From Eikenella sp963515595 (GTDB lineage Bacteria > Pseudomonadota > Gammaproteobacteria > Burkholderiales > Neisseriaceae), in NCBI GenBank assembly GCA_963515595.1, contig CAUPYH010000072.1, positions 1 to 9,080 on the forward strand: a DNA stretch of 9,080 nt, in the 5' to 3' direction. Made by a program: the position numbers and the translations under genes. Every line of letters begins with the position of its first letter. The first letter of the stretch is position 1. Below are positions 1-6,606 of the stretch, piece after piece. Under the pieces are notes generated by a model. That model did not search any database and had not been told where the DNA came from. It worked only from the letters and a program-made list of their open reading frames with translations.

Positions 1-4
1 TCAT
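1..4 (-). CDS. Possible start codon of a leftward gene cut by the window edge
   Basis: Read on the minus strand, an ATG lies at 4-2, with only one further base inside the window. It is preceded by an AGGAG Shine-Dalgarno (20-16) at a spacing of 11 nt, which is long but usable. The mtr operon terminator at 81-124 lies just upstream, so the gene would be a separate transcription unit reading the same way as mtrCDE. I see no convincing -35/-10 pair between 36 and 80. The product cannot be guessed. The call rests only on the ribosome-binding site and start codon, so the site may be fortuitous. Confidence 0.4.
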
Positions 5-35
5 GTTTCAGTATTCTCCTGGAAATACTGTAAAC
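5..35 (-). promoter_or_regulatory. Hairpin presenting the Shine-Dalgarno in its loop, next to the edge start codon
   Basis: On the minus strand the bases 35-24 (GTTTACAGTATT) pair with 15-5 (AATACTGAAAC) to give an 11-bp stem with one bulged A. The 8-nt loop is TCCAGGAG and contains the Shine-Dalgarno. The stem ends at the base just before the ATG at 4-2. A second upstream copy of CAGTAT (45-40 on the minus strand) could pair with the same ATACTG, so two mutually exclusive folds are possible. The pairing is seen directly; a regulatory role is inference. Confidence 0.45.
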
Positions 36-80
36 AACGATACTGGTTTCTACACATCAGTTGCGGTGTTAATTCGGATA

Positions 81-124
81 AAAAACTGCCGACCTTTCCA
101 TGATAGGTGCGGAAGGGTCGGCAG
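81..124 (-). terminator. Rho-independent terminator of the mtrCDE operon
   Basis: On the minus strand, CTGCCGACCCTTCC (124-111) pairs with GGAAAGGTCGGCAG (99-86). This gives nine GC-rich pairs at the base, one C/A mismatch and four further pairs, with an 11-nt loop. Five T residues follow directly (85-81). The T-run lies on the side expected for leftward transcription, so it should end the mtrC-mtrD-mtrE transcript about 140-180 nt after the mtrE stop. On the plus strand there is no T-run after the stem. Confidence 0.8.
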
Positions 125-131
125 GGCGGGC

Positions 132-236
132 TATAGTGAATTAAATTTAAACCAGTACAGCGTTGCCTCGCCTTGCCGTACTATCTGTACTGTCTGCGGC
201 TCGCCGCCTTGTCCTGATTTTTGTTAATTCACTATA
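132..236 (+). mobile_element. Correia repeat enclosed element (CREE), short form, complete
   Basis: The element is 105 bp, within the 104-108 bp range known for the short Correia form in Neisseria. It has perfect 13-bp terminal inverted repeats, TATAGTGAATTAA (132-144) and TTAATTCACTATA (224-236). The interior carries the typical words GTTGCCTCGCCTTGCCGTAC and TTGTCCTGATTTTTGTTAAT. Correia elements are non-autonomous MITE-like insertions at TA dinucleotides; this copy encodes nothing. It lies between the mtrE stop and the operon terminator, so it is transcribed as part of the operon's 3' untranslated region. The terminal repeats have GTGAATTAA where the common meningococcal form has GTGGATTAA. 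The orientation given is arbitrary. Confidence 0.93.
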
Positions 237-238
237 CC
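209..238 (+). promoter_or_regulatory. Candidate outward promoter at the right end of the Correia element
   Basis: TTGTCC (209-214) and TATACC (233-238) are separated by 18 bp, with the -10 box formed across the element/flank junction. Outward promoters formed this way by Correia ends are known in Neisseria. Transcription would run rightward, antisense to the 3' end of mtrE. The -10 matches TATAAT at only four of six positions, so activity is uncertain. Confidence 0.35.
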
Positions 239-263
239 TGAAAACGTAATGCGGACAGCCGGA

Positions 264-1760
264 TTATTTGCCGTTTGTTGTGGCAGGGGCAGAAGCGGCT
301 TCTGCGGTGGCTTGGGTCGGCGTTGCTGCTGAGGCTGGTGCGGCTTCGGTGTGTTGCTTGAGGCCGCCACCGAGGGCCTTGTAGAGATCGGCCAGGTTTT
401 CCAGCATGGAAAGCTGGGTGGCGAGCACGGCGGCATCGGCAGAGTAGCTGCTGCGTTCGGCATCGAGCACTTCCAGCGAGCTGGAGACGCCGTGACGGTA
501 GCGCAGATTAATCAGGCGCAGGCGGTCGTTGTAGGCTTTCTGGGTTTGCACGCGGGCATCGTATTGCTGCTGCAGGGTTTCGCGCGCTACTAAGGCGTTG
601 GATACGTCTTGGAAGGCGGACTGCACGGCTTTCTCATACGCGGCCACGGCTGATTGCTGGCGCAGTTTGGCCACGTCCAGGCTGGCGCGCAGGCTGCCCC
701 AGTTGAAAATCGGTACTTTGATGGTGGGGGAGAATACCCAGGTGCGGTTTATGCCGTCGAACAGGCGGTTCATCTCGGTGCTGCCGGTGCCGATGCTGCT
801 GGTGATGCTGATGCTGGGGAAGAAGGCGGCACGGGCGGCGCCGATATTGGCATTGGCCTGGCGCAGGTTGTACTCGGCAGCGCGGATATCGGGACGGTTT
901 TGCAGCAGGTCGGAGGAGAGGCCGGCGGGCAGTTGGGTGATGCGGAACTGTTTGTTCAGCGGCAGGCCGGCGGGCAGGTTGTTGGGCACGGGCTGGTTAA
1001 TCAGAACGGCCAGGGCATTGTGCGCCTGCTCGCGGGCGCGCAGGGCGGCGGCGTAGTCGGCTTTGGCCGATTCAATCAGGGCTTCCATTTCGCGCAGGTT
1101 GACGGCAGAAATCACGCCGGCGTTATGCTGGATTTGGTTGAGCCGGTAGGTTTGCTCGCGGGTTTGCAGCACTCTCTGTGCGAGCTTCATGGATTCTTCG
1201 GCGTAGCGTTCGTTGAAATAGGCTTTGGCTACGGCGGAAACCAGCGCGAGGTGGGCGGAATCACGCGCGGCGGCGCTGCTGAAGTAGCCTTGCAGTGCGG
1301 CTTGGTTGTTGCTACGGGCTTTGCCGAACAGGTCGAGCTCGTAGGAGGCGATGCCGAGGCCGACGTTGTAGGATTCGGCAATATAGGAGCGGCCGGTGGC
1401 GCTCAAATCTTGCGCCACGCGGGCGCGCTGGCCGGTGCCGCTGGCGTTGATGCCGGGCAGGGAGGCGGCGCGGGTGATGGCGTATTGGGCGCGTACCGCT
1501 TCGGCATTCAGGGCGGCCATGCGCAGGTCGGGGTTGTTTTGCAGCGCCAGGGTAATCAGGGATTTGAGGCGCGGGTCGGCAAAGTAGTCTTCCCAGCCGG
1601 TGTCGGCGGCACGGCTGCTTTGGCCGGCGGCGGTGTTGTAGCGGAAATTGGCGGGCACGTTTACTTCGGGCTGCTGATAGCGCGGCGCAAGGGTGCAGGC
1701 GGAAAGCAGCAGGCTGAAGGCGAGGCTGCCGGCAATCGGTTTTAAAACGGTTGTTCTCAT
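264..1760 (-). CDS. mtrE: MtrE, outer-membrane efflux channel lipoprotein (NodT/TolC-like family)
   Basis: MtrE is the outer-membrane exit duct of the tripartite MtrCDE pump. The 498-residue product begins with a lipoprotein signal peptide ending in the lipobox LSAC (acylated Cys22). Typical channel-family motifs follow, including SYELDLFGK near 139-147 and LLQNRPDIRAAE near 285-296. Two repeated outer-membrane-efflux halves span roughly 60-255 and 280-465. Gonococcal MtrE is about 467 residues. The excess is a low-complexity Ala/Thr/Pro tail (about 471-498) after the conserved LYKALGGGLK end. The start is supported by AAGGA (minus strand, 1773-1769) eight bases upstream. It is the last operon gene, 61 bp after mtrD, and a DUS-pair hairpin fills most of that gap. 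Confidence 0.95.
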   Translation of the reverse strand: MRTTVLKPIAGSLAFSLLLSACTLAPRYQQPEVNVPANFRYNTAAGQSSRAADTGWEDYFADPRLKSLITLALQNNPDLRMAALNAEAVRAQYAITRAASLPGINASGTGQRARVAQDLSATGRSYIAESYNVGLGIASYELDLFGKARSNNQAALQGYFSSAAARDSAHLALVSAVAKAYFNERYAEESMKLAQRVLQTREQTYRLNQIQHNAGVISAVNLREMEALIESAKADYAAALRAREQAHNALAVLINQPVPNNLPAGLPLNKQFRITQLPAGLSSDLLQNRPDIRAAEYNLRQANANIGAARAAFFPSISITSSIGTGSTEMNRLFDGINRTWVFSPTIKVPIFNWGSLRASLDVAKLRQQSAVAAYEKAVQSAFQDVSNALVARETLQQQYDARVQTQKAYNDRLRLINLRYRHGVSSSLEVLDAERSSYSADAAVLATQLSMLENLADLYKALGGGLKQHTEAAPASAATPTQATAEAASAPATTNGK

Positions 1761-1777
1761 GTGCTTTGTCCTTATGG

Positions 1778-1817
1778 TTTTCAGGTAGCCTCCAATGCGG
1801 CAGAGGCTACCTGAAAA
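1778..1817 (-). repeat. Inverted pair of DUS forming a hairpin between mtrD and mtrE
   Basis: Two exact DUS 12-mers in opposite orientation (1780-1791 and 1804-1815) lie in perfect 15-bp arms, 1778-1792 and 1803-1817, with a 10-nt loop. The hairpin starts 4 nt after the mtrD stop and ends 4 nt before the mtrE Shine-Dalgarno. In the operon direction the stem is followed by CCATAAGG, not a T-run, so it does not look like a full terminator. It could attenuate, stabilise or process the transcript; that is inference. Confidence 0.9.
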
Positions 1818-1821
1818 TGTT

Positions 1822-4800
1822 TTACTGGTCGTTGTGCAGGTCGCGTTTCTCTTCTTCGCTCAGCCCTTCTTCAGCGGCAGAAACGTAGAGTTCGGCCTGC
1901 TCGGGGCTGATGTTGGTGTGGGCGGTGGCCATATCGATTTCATGTTGGGACGGTTTAAACAGCTTGCGCACCAACACGTAGAACAGCGGCACCAGGAACA
2001 CCGACAGCAGCGTGCCGACAGACATGCCCCAGAATACGGCGGTACCGATGGCGCGTTGGCTGGCGGAGCTGGCGCCGGAAGCGACATACAGCGGCACCAC
2101 GCCCAAGATGAAGGCGAAGGAGGTCATCAGAATCGGGCGGAAACGCAGGTGGGCGGCGGCCAAGGCCGATTCCATCGCGCTCTTGCCCTGCGCTTGCAGG
2201 TCTTTGGCAAACTCGATAATCAGAATCGCGTTTTTCGCGCTCAAGCCGACCACGGTAATCATACCAACCATGAAGTAGATGTCGTTGAAGAACACCTCCC
2301 GGATGCCGAATACGCCATTGAACAGGTTGCGGCCGAACACACCCAGCACCACGCCGAGGAAGCCCAAGGGGGCAACCAGCAGCACGGCGGCGGGAATCGA
2401 CCAGCTTTCATACAGGGCAGCCAGCACGAGGAAGGTGGCCAGCAAGACGAAGCCGTAGAGCATGGTGCGCTGGGAAGAGCCGCTGGCCTGTTGTCGCGAC
2501 TCGCCCGCCCATTCCACGCTGTAGCCGTCCATCTGCGAAACGATGCGCTCCACTTCGGCCATGGCGTCGCCGCTGGAGAAGCCGGATTTGACCGCGCCGC
2601 TGATCGACATGGCGGGATAGCCGTTGAAACGGGTGCTCTGCTCCATGCCGGTTTCCCACGAGGCGCTGACCACGGTGGAAAGCGGTACGGCCACGCCTTG
2701 GCCGTTGGGCACGGTCATGGCCAGAATCTGCTCGGCCTGCATACGGGATTGGGGCACGGCCTGCACATACACTTTCTGCAAACGGCCGTTGTTGGGGAAG
2801 TCGTTCACATACGCCCCGCCCAATGCGGAACCCAAGGTGCTGCGGATGGAAGCCATGCTGATGCCTTGTGCGGCGGCGGCGGCTCGGTCGATGGTGAGCT
2901 TGAGCTGCGGCGCATCTTCCAAACCGGCGGCGCGGGTGTCGCCGAACATCGGGTTTTTACGCATTTCGGCAATCAGTTTGTCGCGTGCTTCCACCAAGGC
3001 TTGGTGGCCGCGGCTGTTGCGGTCTTGCAGGTAGAACTCCAGGCCGCCGTTACCCAGCTCGCGGATGGGTGGCGGATTCACGGCAATGGCGAAACCGTCG
3101 CGGATCAGGCCGCTGGCCATAAATGCGCCGGTGAGTTTTTGGGTGATGCTGGCCGCGTCTTCACCCGGTCCTTTGCGCTCATCCCAGTTTTTCAAAATCA
3201 CAAAGCCCATGGCCATGTTCTGGCCGCTACCTGAAAAACTGAAACCGGATACGGTAAACACGTCTTTCACGCCGGGTGTATTTTGGGCAATCTGCTCCAC
3301 GGCCAGCAGGGTTTGGTCGGTACGCTCTTTGGTGGCACCGGCGGGCAGCTGGATGCTGACCATCAGGTTACCTTGGTCTTCCGACGGCAGGAAGGAAGAC
3401 GGGATGCGGGTGTAGAGCAGGCCGGCGGCGGCCACCAGCGCCAAATACACAATCAGCATACGGCCGGCACGGTGCAGCAAGGCGGCCACCCAGCCTTCGT
3501 AGCGCTTGTTGCCGGCGGTGAATTTGCGGTTGAACCAGCCGAAGAAGCCCGTTTTTTCCTCGTGATGCCCTTTCTCAATCGGTTTGAGCAGCGAGGCGCA
3601 CAAGGCCGGTGTGAGCGACAGGGCGAGGAAGGCGGAGAAGGCGATGGAGAGCACCATGGTGATGGCGAATTGCTGGTAGATTTTGCCGGTGGCACCGCTG
3701 AACATGGCCAGCGGTACGAACACGGAAATCAACACGGCGGTAATGCCGACCACGGCGCCGGAAATCTGCCCCATGGCTTTATGCGTGGCTTCGCGCGGCG
3801 GCAGGCCTTCTTCCGACATAATGCGTTCCACGTTTTCCACCACCACAATGGCGTCGTCCACCACAATACCGATTACCAGCACCATGGCAAACATGGTCAG
3901 CACGTTGATCGACATGCCGAAATAGTAAATACCGGCAAAGCCGCCCAAGAGCGAAATCGGCACCACGATGGTGGGAATCAGGGTGTAGCGGATGTTTTGC
4001 AGGAACACAAACATCACAATGAATACCAACACCATGGCTTCCACCAAGGTGTGTACCACTTGTTCGATGGAGATTTCCACAAAGGTGGAGGTATCGTATG
4101 GGGCATCCCAAGTAACATCGCCGGGGAAGTACTGCTCCAATTTGGCCATGCGTTCTTTTACCAGCGCGGCGGTGGCGGTGGCGTTGCCGCTGTTGGACAG
4201 CATCACGGCCATGCCCACGGTGGGTTTGCCGTTGAGGCGGGTGCTGGCGGAGTAGTCTTCCGAACCCAGCTCGATTTTGGCTACATCGCGCAGATAAACG
4301 TTGGCACCGTTTGTGTTGCTTCGCAGGATGATGTTGCCGAACTCTTCCGGCGTGCTGAGCTGGCCGTCGGCAGTGATGGTGGCGGTAATGGTTTGCCCTT
4401 GGCTGGCCGGCAGCGAGCCGAGCGAACCGGCGGAAATTTGCACGTTTTGCGCGCTGATGGCGGCGGAAACGTCGGCAAAGGAGAGATTGAAGTTTTGCAG
4501 TTTCTGCGGGTCTACCCAAATACGCATGGCTCGTTCTGCCGCAAACAGACGCACTGCGCCCACGCCTTCAACACGCTGCAATTCGGGCACGATATTGCGT
4601 TTGGCGTAGTCGGCCATTTCTTCCAAATCTTGAGTTTGCGAAGAGAGTGCCACCACCATCAAGAAGTTGGAGCGGGATTTGGATACGTTTACGCCGTATT
4701 GCTGCACGGTGGCGGGCAGGCTGGACAACACTTCGTTCAGTTTGTTGTTCACTTCCAGCTGCGCCACGCTTTCATCGGTATCGGGTGTGAAGGTGAGGGT

Positions 4801-5070
4801 AACGCTACCTGAACCGCTGGAATCGGCGGAAGTGGACATATAGTCCAAACCTTCCACACCGTTCATATTGCGTTCGATTACCGCCAACACGCTGTCTTCC
4901 ATCACCTGGGCGGAAGCGCCGGGGTAGGTGGCGGTCAGGTTGAACGTGGGCGCGGCAACAGATGGATATTGCGATACCGGCAGTTTTTGAATGGCCAGCA
5001 CGCCCGCCAAAATAATGAAGATGGAGATAACCCATGCGAACACGGGCCGGTCGATAAAGAATTTAGCCAT
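1822..5070 (-). CDS. mtrD: MtrD, RND-family proton-driven multidrug efflux pump
   Basis: MtrD is the inner-membrane pump of the MtrCDE complex, exchanging protons for hydrophobic drugs, dyes, detergents and host antimicrobial compounds. The 1082-residue product has the AcrB/HAE1 plan: TM1 near 9-29, first porter region about 38-335, TM2-6 about 337-498, TM7 about 538-556, second porter region about 565-865, and TM8-12 about 870-1036. The proton-relay residues are present: Asp405-Asp406 in TM4 (GIVVDDAIVVVEN) and Lys946 in TM10 (SAKNAILIIEF). Gonococcal MtrD is about 1067 residues; the excess here is mainly a hydrophilic acidic tail after 1040. The start follows mtrC by 14 bp, and AGGGG overlapping the mtrC stop serves as the ribosome-binding site. 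Two 10-bp DUS cores lie in the gene (3226-3235 and 4804-4813). Confidence 0.97.
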   Translation of the reverse strand: MAKFFIDRPVFAWVISIFIILAGVLAIQKLPVSQYPSVAAPTFNLTATYPGASAQVMEDSVLAVIERNMNGVEGLDYMSTSADSSGSGSVTLTFTPDTDESVAQLEVNNKLNEVLSSLPATVQQYGVNVSKSRSNFLMVVALSSQTQDLEEMADYAKRNIVPELQRVEGVGAVRLFAAERAMRIWVDPQKLQNFNLSFADVSAAISAQNVQISAGSLGSLPASQGQTITATITADGQLSTPEEFGNIILRSNTNGANVYLRDVAKIELGSEDYSASTRLNGKPTVGMAVMLSNSGNATATAALVKERMAKLEQYFPGDVTWDAPYDTSTFVEISIEQVVHTLVEAMVLVFIVMFVFLQNIRYTLIPTIVVPISLLGGFAGIYYFGMSINVLTMFAMVLVIGIVVDDAIVVVENVERIMSEEGLPPREATHKAMGQISGAVVGITAVLISVFVPLAMFSGATGKIYQQFAITMVLSIAFSAFLALSLTPALCASLLKPIEKGHHEEKTGFFGWFNRKFTAGNKRYEGWVAALLHRAGRMLIVYLALVAAAGLLYTRIPSSFLPSEDQGNLMVSIQLPAGATKERTDQTLLAVEQIAQNTPGVKDVFTVSGFSFSGSGQNMAMGFVILKNWDERKGPGEDAASITQKLTGAFMASGLIRDGFAIAVNPPPIRELGNGGLEFYLQDRNSRGHQALVEARDKLIAEMRKNPMFGDTRAAGLEDAPQLKLTIDRAAAAAQGISMASIRSTLGSALGGAYVNDFPNNGRLQKVYVQAVPQSRMQAEQILAMTVPNGQGVAVPLSTVVSASWETGMEQSTRFNGYPAMSISGAVKSGFSSGDAMAEVERIVSQMDGYSVEWAGESRQQASGSSQRTMLYGFVLLATFLVLAALYESWSIPAAVLLVAPLGFLGVVLGVFGRNLFNGVFGIREVFFNDIYFMVGMITVVGLSAKNAILIIEFAKDLQAQGKSAMESALAAAHLRFRPILMTSFAFILGVVPLYVASGASSASQRAIGTAVFWGMSVGTLLSVFLVPLFYVLVRKLFKPSQHEIDMATAHTNISPEQAELYVSAAEEGLSEEEKRDLHNDQ

Positions 5071-5084
5071 TTACACACGCCCCT

Positions 5085-6344
5085 TTATTTGGCTTGGGAA
5101 GCGGCTTGGGCGGCCGGAGCGGAAGCAGCCGCGCCGGATTGGGCCGGAGCAGAAGCGTTGTTGGGCTTGGCCGGGGCGGATTGCTGCGGCTGAGAAGCCT
5201 GCCATTCTTGGGTTTTCACTTTTTGCGCACCCATCATGCCGGCAATCATGGTGCCGTCCATGGCCACTTTGTCGCCGTCTTTCAGCCCGCCGGTAACAAT
5301 CCAGTTGTTGCCGTTTTGGCCGGCAATGGTTACTTCCTGCTGGCGCATCGAGCCGTCGGCGGCCACGACAACCACGGTATCTTTCGCACCGCGGGTAACG
5401 GCGCGCTGCGGAATGAGGTAGGCGCGGTTGGCTTGTGCCTGCGGCAGGCGAACGCGCACATACAGGCCGGGCAGCAGGATGTTGTCGTCGTTCGGCACTT
5501 CCACGCGCAGGGAAACCTGGCCGGTGGTTTCGTTCACGGTCGGGTCGGTAAACAGCAGGCGGCCTTTTTGCGGATACTCGCTGCCGTCTTCCAAAATAAC
5601 GGTTACTTCCACCGCACCGTTTACCGCGCTCATCTGGCCTTCGGCAATCTGGCGGCGCATTTTCATCACATCCAGCGCAGATTGGGTAACGTTCACATAC
5701 ATCGGATTGGTTTGCTGAATGGTAGCCAGTACGGTTGCACCGCCGGCAGTGAGCAATGCGCCTTCGGATACGTTGGAGCGGCCGATATAGCCGGAAATCG
5801 GCGCAGTGATGCGAGCGTGGTTCACATTAACTTGCGCCGAGCGGATGGCGGCGCGAGCAGCGTTCACATTGGCTACGGCAGAGCGTTGTGCGGCCACGGC
5901 GGCATCATATTCCTGTTTGCTGATGGCATCGGCGGCCACCAAGGGCTGGTAGCGTGCCAAGTCGGCATTGGCTTTGGCCTGGGCGGCTTCGGCGGCGGCT
6001 AGCTGGGCACGTGCGCTGGCAAGACTGGCAGAGTAGCTGGCGTCGTCCAGTTGATACAGCGGCTGACCGGCCTGCACATAACTGCCTTCTTGGAACAGGC
6101 GGCGTTTGATGATGCCGCTCACTTGCGGGCGCACTTCGGCGGAACGGAAAGATTCCAAGCGGCCGGGCAGCTCGGTGCTGATGGTGGTGTCTTCTGCCTT
6201 TACGGTGAGCACGCTGACCACCAATTCCGGTGCGGCCTGTTGCTGTTGTGCGCCTTTGCCGCAGGCAGACAGCGCCAATACGGCAGCCACGGCGATTGCG
6301 CTCAGCCTGAAGCCCGTTTTCCCTGATATGCTGAAATATGTCAT
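5085..6344 (-). CDS. mtrC: MtrC, periplasmic adaptor (membrane-fusion) lipoprotein
   Basis: MtrC links the MtrD pump to the MtrE channel across the periplasm. The 419-residue product has a lipoprotein signal peptide with lipobox LSAC (Cys28). The HlyD/AcrA-type order follows: two lipoyl halves (about 70-95 and 175-205) flanking an Ala/Gln-rich alpha-helical hairpin (about 100-170), a beta-barrel domain (about 210-300) and a membrane-proximal domain (about 305-375). Motifs such as RPQVSGIIK, ARITAPISGYIGR and DPTVNETTGQVSLR are typical of this adaptor family. After about residue 380 the protein ends in an Ala/Ser/Gln-rich tail of roughly 40 residues that is probably disordered. It is the first gene of the operon, divergent from mtrR. 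TTAAGG about ten bases before the ATG is the likely ribosome-binding site. Confidence 0.95.
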   Translation of the reverse strand: MTYFSISGKTGFRLSAIAVAAVLALSACGKGAQQQQAAPELVVSVLTVKAEDTTISTELPGRLESFRSAEVRPQVSGIIKRRLFQEGSYVQAGQPLYQLDDASYSASLASARAQLAAAEAAQAKANADLARYQPLVAADAISKQEYDAAVAAQRSAVANVNAARAAIRSAQVNVNHARITAPISGYIGRSNVSEGALLTAGGATVLATIQQTNPMYVNVTQSALDVMKMRRQIAEGQMSAVNGAVEVTVILEDGSEYPQKGRLLFTDPTVNETTGQVSLRVEVPNDDNILLPGLYVRVRLPQAQANRAYLIPQRAVTRGAKDTVVVVAADGSMRQQEVTIAGQNGNNWIVTGGLKDGDKVAMDGTMIAGMMGAQKVKTQEWQASQPQQSAPAKPNNASAPAQSGAAASAPAAQAASQAK

Positions 6345-6423
6345 TATGATGGCCTTAAATTAAGTTGATGTTTAATTAATGAATTATGGCCGCTTGAAGC
6401 CTGAGAGGCAAAAGCAGCCGCAG

Positions 6424-6453
6424 AGAATAAAACCAGCATTTTACATACATCAA
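6424..6453 (-). promoter_or_regulatory. Candidate mtrCDE promoter
   Basis: On the minus strand, TTGATG (6453-6448) and TATTCT (6429-6424) are spaced 18 bp apart. The -35 hexamer sits in the centre of the MtrR operator, the arrangement expected for direct repression. Transcription would start near 6417, giving a leader of about 70 nt before mtrC. The -10 matches consensus at four of six positions, so the exact boxes are tentative. Confidence 0.5.
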
Positions 6454-6460
6454 TGTGTGT
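6443..6460. promoter_or_regulatory. MtrR operator
   Basis: The 18-bp sequence ACATACATCAATGTGTGT is an imperfect palindrome with 8-bp arms (7 of 8 symmetric). As I recall it, the published gonococcal MtrR consensus is MCRTRCRN4YGYAYGK, and this site fits it at every specified position except one (G in place of A in the right half). The half-site TACATACAT is also shared with the E. coli AcrR operator. The site overlaps the candidate mtrC -35 box. Binding is inferred from sequence. Confidence 0.75.
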
Positions 6461-6520
6461 CGTCTATGGCTATCTGAATGAGGAAATGCTAATATACTAA
6501 AAAGCAACATTATTGCGCAG

Positions 6521-6566
6521 GCAGGCTGAAAGGGAGCTTGAAAGCCTGCTCTAGGCGTGACAGAAT
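6521..6566 (+). promoter_or_regulatory. Candidate mtrR promoter with overlapping inverted repeat
   Basis: TTGAAA (6538-6543) and CAGAAT (6561-6566) are 17 bp apart and read toward mtrR, leaving a leader of roughly 35 nt. An inverted repeat with 7-bp arms, GCAGGCT (6521-6527) and AGCCTGC (6543-6549), brackets the -35 box with a 15-nt gap and could bind a regulator. It does not fit the MtrR consensus. The -35 is good (five of six) and the -10 weaker (four of six). Confidence 0.4.
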
Positions 6567-6606
6567 TAATTAATAAATAAAACCAGTTAATGATCTGGAA
6601 ATAACG

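Noticed and set aside
3..227. Plus-strand frame of 74 residues beginning at the left edge
   Set aside because: It runs through the operon terminator and most of the Correia element and has no ribosome-binding site in view.
654..4812. Long plus-strand reading frames (654-1745, 1795-3234, 3283-4812) opposite mtrE and mtrD
   Set aside because: Their translations are His/Gly/Gln-rich with no recognisable domain, and they mirror the codon pattern of well-identified genes on the other strand.
5094..6002. Plus-strand reading frame of 302 residues opposite mtrC
   Set aside because: Low-complexity Gly/Ala/His composition and full overlap with mtrC mark it as an antisense shadow.
6388..6419. Imperfect hairpin in the mtrC leader (GGCTGCTT pairing with AAGCGGCC on the minus strand)
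   Set aside because: It starts at the predicted transcription start, needs a wobble pair and has a weak inner stem; too uncertain to call regulatory.
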